Assembly (NCBI RefSeq): GCF_030534315.2
Contig: NZ_CP130558.2
Coordinates: forward strand, 1,788,501 to 1,852,500
DNA length: 64,000 nucleotides
From: Thermoanaerobacterium sp. CMT5567-10
Lineage (GTDB): Bacteria; Bacillota; Thermoanaerobacteria; Thermoanaerobacterales; Thermoanaerobacteraceae
Direction: 5' to 3'
The notes under the pieces were generated by a model. The model saw only the letters and a list, made by a program, of their open reading frames with translations, was not told the origin of the DNA and did not search any database. This document shows, piece after piece, positions 38,129 to 45,500 of the stretch; position 1 is the stretch's first letter, and each line of letters starts with the position of its first letter. Position numbers and translations under genes: made by a program.

Positions 38129-39730
38129 GTGAGGATATTGGTGACGGAGAGAATTGCCGAAAGCGGCATAGAGTACCTTAAAAATCACGCTGATGTTGAT
38201 TTCAAATTGGATTTGCCGCGAGAGGAGCTTTTAGAAATCATAGGAGACTATGATGCAATCGTCGTAAGAAGTGTAACAAAAGTTGACAAAGAACTTATCT
38301 CAAAGGGAAAGAATTTAAAAGTCATAGGAAGAGCTGGCAATGGCGTCGATAATATAGATCTTTTAGCTGCTACAGAAAAGGGCATAATAGTTGTAAATAC
38401 ACCTGAAGGAAATATCATATCAGCCGCGGAACATACGATTGGGCTTATGCTATCTATAGCGAGAAATATACCACAGGCTTACAATGGCGCTTTAAATGGC
38501 GATTTCAGGAGAAACAAGTTTAAAGGTGTCGAGCTAAATGGAAAGACAGTAGGCATAATCGGACTTGGTAGGATAGGGTCATTAGTTGCAACAAGGCTTG
38601 CAGCATTTGGCATGAAAGTCATTGCTTACGATCCATACATTCCAGATAGCCGCTTCGAAAAGTTCGGTGCAAAAAAAGTTTCATTTGATGAACTCTTAAG
38701 TGAATCTGACTTTATCACGATTCATACGCCTAAGACAGAAGAGACAATAGACATAATCAGCTATGAAGAATTTAAAAAGGTCAAAAAAGGCGTCAGGATA
38801 GTAAATTGTGCAAGAGGCGGTCTTATAAATGAGGAAGCTCTTTACAATGCAGTCAAAGAAGGGATTGTTGCTGCAGCAGCACTAGACGTATTTAAAGTAG
38901 AGCCATCATACGACAGGGAAAAACAGGACTTCCACAATAAGCTTTTAGAGCTTCCAAATGTAGTTGTGACTCCGCATTTAGGTGCTTCAACTATTGAAGC
39001 CCAAAATAATGTCGGCATTTCTGTTGCAAAAGAAGTGATAACTGCTTTAAACGGCAAACTGTATGGAAACATAGTAAACCTACCAGATATAAAAGCTGAT
39101 GAATTTGGAGAATTAAAGCCATATATGAAGCTGTGTGAAGCAATGGGCTCACTTTATTACCAGATAAACGATGTACCTGCAAAGACCGTAGAGATAATAT
39201 ATAGAGGTGAAATATCAAATCTAAACACCGAGGTTGTGACACTTCATGCCTTGAAAGGGCTTTTAAGACCGGCATTGAAAGAAGGCATAAGCATAGTGAA
39301 TGCAAGGCTTAGAGCAAAGGAAATGGGCATAGAAGTAATAGAAGGCAAAATAGAGGAGATAGATCATTATTCAAGCCTTGTCACAATAAATGTAATTGAC
39401 ACAAAAGGAGAGTCTTATAAGTTTTCAGGGACGACTTATGGAGATGAGATAAGGATTGTAGAATATTTAGGCCATAGAGTTAACTTTGAACCGACTGAGT
39501 ACATGTTGTTTGTTAGAAACAAAGATATACCTGGTGTAATAGGACACATCGGAAATGTGCTGGGTGATTTCGGCATAAACATATCATCTATGCATGTAAG
39601 CCCTAATAAAAATGACGGGACGGCTCTCATGATTGTAAACACAGATAGAGAAATCCCTAATGAGGCTGTAGAGTCATTAAACAAACTAAACAGCATATTG
39701 AGGGCAAAGGCAGTAAAAAATTTGATATAA
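38129..39730 (+). CDS. serA: D-3-phosphoglycerate dehydrogenase
   Basis: First enzyme of serine synthesis (3-phosphoglycerate to 3-phosphohydroxypyruvate, NAD-linked). The 533-residue protein has the full domain set: catalytic domain (VRSVTKVDKELI), NAD domain with GIIGLGRIGSLVATR near residue 146 and the catalytic His in TPHLGAST, the allosteric substrate-binding region (about 320-450) and a C-terminal ACT domain (VRNKDIPGVIGHIGNVLGDF) for serine feedback. It starts with GTG after GAGGGGG. It probably forms an operon with the aminotransferase upstream. Confidence 0.95.
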   Translation: MRILVTERIAESGIEYLKNHADVDFKLDLPREELLEIIGDYDAIVVRSVTKVDKELISKGKNLKVIGRAGNGVDNIDLLAATEKGIIVVNTPEGNIISAAEHTIGLMLSIARNIPQAYNGALNGDFRRNKFKGVELNGKTVGIIGLGRIGSLVATRLAAFGMKVIAYDPYIPDSRFEKFGAKKVSFDELLSESDFITIHTPKTEETIDIISYEEFKKVKKGVRIVNCARGGLINEEALYNAVKEGIVAAAALDVFKVEPSYDREKQDFHNKLLELPNVVVTPHLGASTIEAQNNVGISVAKEVITALNGKLYGNIVNLPDIKADEFGELKPYMKLCEAMGSLYYQINDVPAKTVEIIYRGEISNLNTEVVTLHALKGLLRPALKEGISIVNARLRAKEMGIEVIEGKIEEIDHYSSLVTINVIDTKGESYKFSGTTYGDEIRIVEYLGHRVNFEPTEYMLFVRNKDIPGVIGHIGNVLGDFGINISSMHVSPNKNDGTALMIVNTDREIPNEAVESLNKLNSILRAKAVKNLI

Positions 39731-39784
39731 AAATTTTTTCACCAATGCAGGAAAATTATGTTTTATGTCGAATATAATATAAAA

Positions 39785-39892
39785 TAAAATAGATAAAATA
39801 GGATTCTATGATGTATAACCTGTATTTGGGCACCTGGGTTATGCGGAGATAGTGGTGCAACCGGCCGTAGTATCTTTATACTGCGGTTTTTT
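39785..39892 (+). ncRNA. Candidate stand-alone structured small RNA with pseudoknot
   Basis: TATAAT lies at 39773-39778. Stem 1 is ATAACC (39815-39820) with GGTTAT (39837-39842). GCACC in its loop (39830-39834) is complementary to GGTGC downstream (39854-39858), making an H-type pseudoknot. A terminator hairpin follows: CCGTAGTAT (39865-39873) with ATACTGCGG (39878-39886), then six T. G/C content is well above the flanks. No plus-strand protein gene follows within a kilobase and the next gene is on the other strand, so this looks like an independent sRNA, not a riboswitch. I do not recognise its family. Ends are estimates. Confidence 0.55.
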
Positions 39893-39926
39893 AATTTTTA
39901 AATGGGGATAGGGGTTTAAATACGGC

Positions 39927-39954
39927 AAAAGGATAAGCTTGCGCTTATCCTTTT
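39927..39954. terminator. Perfect bidirectional terminator
   Basis: AAAAGGATAAGC pairs exactly with GCTTATCCTTTT around a four-base loop. It can end the minus-strand phosphatase gene and any plus-strand transcript. Confidence 0.85.
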
Positions 39955-39965
39955 AGCTTATGTTT

Positions 39966-40784
39966 TTATATCTTATACGGTATTCTCTTTCTCTTGTCAA
40001 AATAATTAAGTGTGTCAATCCCAAAAGATTTCACGTATTCATATGCTTTGTCAAAATCTCTTGCAACATCTTCTGGTGTATGTGCATCAGAGTTTACAAC
40101 TATAGGTATATCGTATTTTTTAATCATAGACATTATCTCTTTAGATGGATATATCTCTCCTACAGGTTTCCTCCAACCTGCTGTTGAAACTTCTACAGCA
40201 ATTCCCGTCTTTGCTATATTCTTAATATTTTCTTCTATTTTATCATAAACCATCATTGTTGGTCTGTACTTAAATATTTTAACCAAATCGATATGGCCTA
40301 TGAAGTCAAAAATACCTGTTTCAGCCATCTTTTCAATCATATTAAAATACTCTAAATACACAGAATCCACATCACATGACTCCCAAATATCAAGACATTC
40401 ATCAAGATCTATACCCCAGTCACCTATCCAGTGTATAGAGCCTATCACATAATCCCAAGGATAAGGCTTTAAGAAATCCATAAGCTCTTTTTCTTTACCT
40501 GGTATATAGTCTGCTTCTATACCTAATTTTACAGGAAGCCCCATGGCCTTTGCCTCATTTATAAGCGATACATATTCATCGATGTCTTGCCCACTGTAGT
40601 CTTTGACCCATTTACCTCTAAAACCGTCGCTTCCAAATGCGTCGTATCCTTTATCAAATCTGTATCCATGCTCTGATATACCTATCTCTGTAAGGCCTTT
40701 TTTTTGCGCATTATCTACGAATTTTTTAAGCCAATCAATCGTGTACGGTCCTCTTTCTATGTGTACGTGATAATCTGATGGCAT
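39966..40784 (-). CDS. PHP-family histidinol-phosphatase-like phosphoesterase
   Basis: A 272-residue metal-dependent phosphoesterase of the PHP superfamily. Metal ligands are visible in DYHVHIERGPYT (first H-x-H), GISEHGY, IGSIHWIGDW, DFIGHIDLVK and VNSDAHTPEDV. The layout fits the HisJ/HisK type of histidinol-phosphate phosphatase, but there are no other histidine-synthesis genes nearby, so the substrate is open. GGGGG precedes the ATG at 40784. It faces serA and the candidate sRNA. Confidence 0.82.
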   Translation of the reverse strand: MPSDYHVHIERGPYTIDWLKKFVDNAQKKGLTEIGISEHGYRFDKGYDAFGSDGFRGKWVKDYSGQDIDEYVSLINEAKAMGLPVKLGIEADYIPGKEKELMDFLKPYPWDYVIGSIHWIGDWGIDLDECLDIWESCDVDSVYLEYFNMIEKMAETGIFDFIGHIDLVKIFKYRPTMMVYDKIEENIKNIAKTGIAVEVSTAGWRKPVGEIYPSKEIMSMIKKYDIPIVVNSDAHTPEDVARDFDKAYEYVKSFGIDTLNYFDKRKRIPYKI

Positions 40785-40857
40785 ATATTTTCCCCCTTTA
40801 CATTGATAAACTAATTATAATATCAAAACAAAAACATTGCAATAACTGAAGAAAACG

Positions 40858-40868
40858 TATGATATAAT
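40858..40868 (+). promoter_or_regulatory. Peptide gene promoter, copy 1
   Basis: Extended -10 TGATATAAT (TATAAT at 40863-40868); TTGCAA (40837-40842) is a weak, over-spaced -35. The same promoter recurs in copies 2 (TATAAT 41170-41175) and 3 (41481-41486). The transcript should begin near 40875. Confidence 0.65.
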
Positions 40869-40899
40869 AAAGATAGCCTCCAAGAAGGGAGGTGAAACA

Positions 40900-41010
40900 A
40901 TGACCACTGGCGGCAAAAGGCGGAGAGAAAACCGCCAAATAGACTGGTACAAAATCACGGAAATACTGCTTAAGTTATTAGAGATAATAATTAAGTGGTA
41001 CACGAAGTGA
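40900..41010 (+). CDS. Basic amphipathic 36-residue peptide, putative type I toxin, copy 1
   Basis: Starts at ATG 40900, five bases after GGGAGGTG. The N-terminus is strongly basic (GGKRRRENRQ) and the rest reads IDWYKITEILLKLLEIIIKWYTK in two halves of alternating Leu/Ile and Lys/Glu, predicting one amphipathic to membrane-active helix. I know no family for it. The 5' leader can fold with CCTCC (40877-40881) against GGAGG (40888-40892), hiding the ribosome binding site. The mRNA ends at the shared terminator (41027-41057). Together with the opposing antisense RNA this matches the layout of Fst/par type I toxin-antitoxin modules. Toxicity is inferred. Confidence 0.72.
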   Translation: MTTGGKRRRENRQIDWYKITEILLKLLEIIIKWYTK

Positions 41011-41026
41011 TATGTACATAGTCGAG

Positions 41027-41057
41027 AAAAAGGTGAGGGCAGCAGCCTCACCTTTTT
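41027..41057. terminator. Bidirectional terminator, copy 1
   Basis: AAAAAGGTGAGG pairs exactly with CCTCACCTTTTT around a seven-base loop, with T runs on both strands. It serves the peptide mRNA and the antisense RNA. Equivalent hairpins are at 41338-41368 and 41645-41675. Confidence 0.9.
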
Positions 41058-41091
41058 CTATAAACAATGACCACTGGTTTTAAATTTGTCT
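41027..41091 (-). ncRNA. Putative antisense antitoxin RNA, copy 1
   Basis: The minus strand carries an extended -10, TGGTATAAT (TATAAT at 41098-41103), with TTTGAA or TTGAAA upstream. Transcription would start near 41091 and stop at the bidirectional hairpin 41027-41057, giving about 65 bases. Bases 41062-41077 are an exact 16-base direct repeat of the toxin start region (40895-40910), so this RNA can base-pair across the toxin start codon as well as through the shared terminator. Confidence 0.65.
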
Positions 41092-41207
41092 ACATATATT
41101 ATACCATATTATTTTATTTTTCAAACATTTTTCAGTAAAAACATTGCAATAACTGAAGAAAACGTATGATATAATAGTATTAGCCTCCAAGAAAGGAGGT
41201 GAACATT

Positions 41208-41321
41208 GTGACCATTGGTGGCAAAAGAAGGCGGAAAAGAAGCCGCCAAATAGACTGGTACAAAGTCATGGAAATACTGCTTAAATTATTAGAGATAATA
41301 ATTAAGTGGTACACAAAGTGA
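41208..41321 (+). CDS. Basic amphipathic 37-residue peptide, putative type I toxin, copy 2
   Basis: Starts at GTG 41208 after GGAGGTGA. The basic segment is one residue longer (GGKRRRKRSRQ) and the C-terminal 16 residues, EILLKLLEIIIKWYTK, are identical to copies 1 and 3. CCTCC/GGAGG flank an AAGAAA loop in the leader and can mask the ribosome binding site. Base changes relative to copy 1 concentrate in the first codons, which are the part repeated in the antisense RNA. The use of GTG here and in copy 3 would lower translation compared with ATG in copy 1. Confidence 0.7.
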   Translation: MTIGGKRRRKRSRQIDWYKVMEILLKLLEIIIKWYTK

Positions 41322-41337
41322 TATGTACATAGTCGAG

Positions 41338-41402
41338 AAAAAGGTGAGGGTAGCGTCCTCACCTTTTTCTTTGCATTGTGACCACAGGTGGCAAATTTGT
41401 CT
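41338..41402 (-). ncRNA. Putative antisense antitoxin RNA, copy 2
   Basis: Minus-strand TATAAT at 41409-41414, start near 41402, end at the shared hairpin 41338-41368. Bases 41374-41395 match the toxin start region 41204-41225 at 20 of 22 positions, including the GTG start and following codons. Confidence 0.62.
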
Positions 41403-41517
41403 ATATATATTATACCACATTATTTTATTTTTCAAACATTTTTTAGTAAAAACATTGCAATAACAGGTAAAAACGTATGATATAATAGTATTAGCCTCCA
41501 AGAAAGGAGGTGACAAA

Positions 41518-41628
41518 GTGTCCACAGGCAGCAAAAGGCGGAGAGAAAACCGCCAAATAGACTGGTACAAGGTCACAGAAATACTGCTTAAGTTATTAGA
41601 GATAATAATTAAGTGGTACACGAAGTGA
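41518..41628 (+). CDS. Basic amphipathic 36-residue peptide, putative type I toxin, copy 3
   Basis: Starts at GTG 41518 after GGAGGTGA. The sequence is nearly that of copy 1 (KRRRENRQIDWYK, then the identical EILLKLLEIIIKWYTK) with Ser2 and Ser5 changes. The leader again has CCTCC opposite GGAGG. Synonymous and near-synonymous differences among the copies are few outside the start region, so the peptide itself looks conserved while the antisense-pairing segment changes. Confidence 0.7.
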   Translation: MSTGSKRRRENRQIDWYKVTEILLKLLEIIIKWYTK

Positions 41629-41644
41629 TATGTACATAGTCGAG

Positions 41645-41709
41645 AAAAAGGTGAGGGTACCGTCCTCACCTTTTTCTTTGCAAAGTGTCCACAGGTTTTA
41701 AATTTGTCT
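41645..41709 (-). ncRNA. Putative antisense antitoxin RNA, copy 3
   Basis: Minus-strand TATAAT at 41716-41721, start near 41709, end at the hairpin 41645-41675. Bases 41681-41695 are an exact 15-base repeat of the toxin start region 41514-41528. Confidence 0.62.
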
Positions 41710-41796
41710 ATATATATTATACCATATTATTTTATTTTTCAAACATGATATAATATAAATGATGTAATAAAATTTTATCTAATTGAGGTGAAGCAG

Positions 41797-42027
41797 ATGC
41801 AAAGCAAAAAAATTGAAGATTTAACATATGAGATGCTAAAGTGTATGCCAGATAACGAGAAAGTGGAGGTTTATGATTTTGTTAAGTCTTTAATAAATAG
41901 GAGAGAACAAAAATTAGATAAGGTGCTAAAGATATTAGACAATACTAAGAGAAAATTAAACGAACTTGGATATAATGAAGAGAATATAGATGAGTTAATA
42001 CATGAGGTTAGGGAAAGCAATGATTAA
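41797..42027 (+). CDS. Antitoxin-like small protein (orphan)
   Basis: A 76-residue protein starting at ATG 41797, six bases after GAGGTGA; the GTG at 41788 lies inside that site. TATAAT with an extended TG is at 41749-41754. The first half (YEMLKCMPDNEKVEVYDFVKSLINRRE) resembles the short helical proteins annotated as DUF2281-like or AbrB/Phd-linked antitoxins; the second half is a charged helix (KVLKILDNTKRKLNELGY). No toxin gene follows. Its position right after three toxin-like cassettes may be a hot spot for such genes. The family is uncertain. Confidence 0.6.
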   Translation: MQSKKIEDLTYEMLKCMPDNEKVEVYDFVKSLINRREQKLDKVLKILDNTKRKLNELGYNEENIDELIHEVRESND

Positions 42028-42041
42028 TTTACTCCCCCCCC

Positions 42042-42070
42042 TTTACATTCAAAAAAATCTCATATATAAT
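42042..42070 (+). promoter_or_regulatory. Promoter of a 14-codon mini-gene
   Basis: TTTACA (42042-42047), exactly 17 bases, TATAAT (42065-42070). Transcription should start near 42077. Confidence 0.65.
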
Positions 42071-42102
42071 AAAAAAGTATTTATTTTTTTGGGGTGTTTT
42101 GA

Positions 42103-42147
42103 ATGAGTCATTATCGAAGAAAATTTAAAAAGCCATCAAAAAATTAA
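42103..42147 (+). CDS. 14-residue basic peptide mini-gene
   Basis: ATG 42103 follows GGGGTG by six bases and encodes MSHYRRKFKKPSKN, then TAA. Seven of 14 residues are Arg, Lys or His. A promoter with ideal spacing lies 33 bases upstream and a terminator begins 13 bases after the stop, so the whole transcript would be only about 110 bases. It could be a peptide gene, a dual-function small RNA, or a leader peptide for pyrG. No family is known to me. Confidence 0.5.
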   Translation: MSHYRRKFKKPSKN

Positions 42148-42159
42148 AGGGATAAGAGT

Positions 42160-42188
42160 CTCTATTTTTAAGAAATAGAGATTTTTTT
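42160..42188 (+). terminator. Terminator of the mini-gene
   Basis: TCTCTATTT (42160-42168) pairs exactly with AAATAGAGA (42173-42181), followed by seven T. Confidence 0.8.
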
Positions 42189-42247
42189 AATGCCTTTCAC
42201 TTAATTAAACGCATTTTGTGTTCGATATAAGATAAAATAAAAGATGA

Positions 42248-43853
<1,606 letters not shown>

Positions 43854-43855
<2 letters not shown>

Positions 43856-43882
43856 AAGGATCCGCTTTCGGGTCCTTTTTTT
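43854..43882 (+). terminator. Terminator after pyrG
   Basis: AAAGGATCC pairs with GGGTCCTTT through one mismatch, with a seven-T tail. Confidence 0.8.
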
Positions 43883-43938
43883 GATTTGCACCTTTTTTGT
43901 GATATAATGACAATGAAAATTAGTAAACGGTGATAGTT

Positions 43939-44373
43939 ATGAGAAATTTAACAAATATAAAAAAACAGATTGATTTACTTGTAGATTATGTAAAAGAAAA
44001 TCATAATATATTAGCTTTGTATATCTTTGGATCGTATGGTACGGAATATCAAAATGAAAATAGTGACATTGATTTTGCCGTTTTATATGAACGTATGCCA
44101 AGCCTTAATGATGAGCTTTCATTAGAAGTAAAATTTTCGGAAATATTAGGCACAGATGATATAGATTTAATAAACCTCAACAAAGCATCCCTTGAGTTTA
44201 AACATAAAGTAATCTATACAGGAGATCTATTGTATTGCAGAGATTATTTAAAATTAGCTGATTTTAAAGAAAATGTTTTTAAGTTTTACGGCGATTATGG
44301 AATAACAATGAAATTTTTTTACGACGATTATTTGAAAGGACTGAATGAGATAAAAATCAAGGAGAGAGATTAA
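43939..44373 (+). CDS. MNT-type minimal nucleotidyltransferase
   Basis: A 144-residue protein with the polymerase-beta-type core: IFGSYGTEYQNENSDIDFAVLYE gives the GSxGT...SDxD motif in two adjacent parts. I start at ATG 43939, seven bases after ACGGTGA; the GTG at 43930 overlaps that site. MNT proteins commonly act as antitoxins that AMPylate a HEPN-domain RNase partner, but no HEPN gene is next to it. The gene instead overlaps the following acyltransferase (TAATG). It may be an orphan antitoxin or a modifier of another partner. Confidence 0.8.
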   Translation: MRNLTNIKKQIDLLVDYVKENHNILALYIFGSYGTEYQNENSDIDFAVLYERMPSLNDELSLEVKFSEILGTDDIDLINLNKASLEFKHKVIYTGDLLYCRDYLKLADFKENVFKFYGDYGITMKFFYDDYLKGLNEIKIKERD

Positions 44374-45413
44374 TGACAAAATCACGGATAGACGAGATTG
44401 ATGTATTGAAAGGTATATCCATTATAGCGGTACTTATCATACATACGACAGGCATTGCTGTATCTGATCTCGACAAATCATCTTTATCTTATATCGTATT
44501 TGCTGTGCTAAATAGGTTTTCACAGTTTGCTGTCCCAGCATTTATATTTGCGTCATCTATGCTTCTTATGTACAATTATAGCGATGGGGATAATTGGAAA
44601 TTATTTTACAAGAAACGGTTTAAAAACGTATTATTGCCATATATTGTTTGGACAATGATATATGGCATTTACTTGTATGTAATATATAATGAGCCTTTGA
44701 AATCTATATTGACAGTAGAAAATCTCTTCTTTGGAGGTATGTTCTACCATCTGTATTTTATAGTCATAATAGTACAACTGTACGTTTTGTTTCCTGTACT
44801 GCTTTATATATACAAGCTTATAAACAAAAACAGATACACAATTTTAATGTCTATTGTAATATTTCAGATAGCAGATATATTTTTGTTTAAATATGTCATA
44901 AGTAGATATTACCAAAATTCTAGCCTTCTTTTTATAACATATATATCATTCATAATTGCAGGTATGTATATTGGTGAAAATATGCGTGAGTGGGGAAAAT
45001 ATTACGATAAAAAATTGCTTAATTTGTTTTTTGCCGTAATTGTATTTGGCTATCTTTTTGTTGATATATCACTTAAGGCATTTGCAAATAAACAGATAGA
45101 TTCTAATCTGTACAATATTTATTATTATGCATTTACGCTTTTAGCATCATTATTCTTTTTTGCGCTGTCAACGAAAATATTGAATTACCATGCTTTAAGC
45201 GGTTTATTGGCAAGCACAGGTAAGCTTTCGTTTGGTATATATCTGTCCCATCCGCTCTTTTTAGATGTGCTAAACCACTTTTTAAATACAGGCAATCAAT
45301 ATCTATACGATATTTATATATTGTTTATATTTATTATGATCTATGCAATATCGTATTTCTTTGCGAAGTTTCTTAAAAAGCACAAATTTGCGACTGTTGT
45401 CATAGGCAAATGA
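44373..45413 (+). CDS. Membrane acyltransferase (acyltransferase 3 family)
   Basis: An integral membrane acyltransferase of 346 residues with about ten hydrophobic segments, probably adding acetyl or succinyl groups to a cell-surface polysaccharide. It starts RIDEIDVLKGISIIAVLIIH, with the conserved Arg and His region of the family, and contains SFGIYLSHPLFLD near the C-terminus. Context towards the envelope genes downstream supports a cell-surface role. It overlaps the upstream nucleotidyltransferase gene by one base. Confidence 0.88.
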   Translation: MTKSRIDEIDVLKGISIIAVLIIHTTGIAVSDLDKSSLSYIVFAVLNRFSQFAVPAFIFASSMLLMYNYSDGDNWKLFYKKRFKNVLLPYIVWTMIYGIYLYVIYNEPLKSILTVENLFFGGMFYHLYFIVIIVQLYVLFPVLLYIYKLINKNRYTILMSIVIFQIADIFLFKYVISRYYQNSSLLFITYISFIIAGMYIGENMREWGKYYDKKLLNLFFAVIVFGYLFVDISLKAFANKQIDSNLYNIYYYAFTLLASLFFFALSTKILNYHALSGLLASTGKLSFGIYLSHPLFLDVLNHFLNTGNQYLYDIYILFIFIMIYAISYFFAKFLKKHKFATVVIGK

Positions 45414-45500
45414 TGCTATGATATTGGATGTTAAATAAAAGTTGTTGAAATTTATTTTTTGTGACATTATAATGTTAGGTAAAAATAGGTAGGGATTTGC

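Larger units (their letters stand above)
40831..41137 (+). repeat. Tandem cassette, copy 1 of 3
   Basis: First of three direct repeats (periods about 307 and 311 bases). Each holds a promoter, a short peptide gene, a bidirectional terminator and an opposing promoter. Near-identity covers the promoter, most of the coding sequence and the terminator; the start-codon region and its downstream twin differ between copies. Confidence 0.95.
41138..41448 (+). repeat. Tandem cassette, copy 2 of 3
   Basis: Second repeat unit, organised as copy 1. Confidence 0.95.
41449..41746 (+). repeat. Tandem cassette, copy 3 of 3
   Basis: Third repeat unit, organised as copies 1 and 2. Confidence 0.95.

Noticed and set aside
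39785-39892. Known riboswitch classes (preQ1, ZTP, fluoride, FMN, cobalamin, c-di-GMP)
   Set aside because: The conserved cores I remember for these classes are absent, and no plus-strand gene follows for it to control.
40815-41669. Minus-strand frames of 60-126 codons starting MR(L/T)(L/V)PSPFSRLCTYHF
   Set aside because: They are reverse-complement shadows of the three plus-strand peptide genes and terminators, without ribosome binding sites; the plus-strand frames have strong sites.
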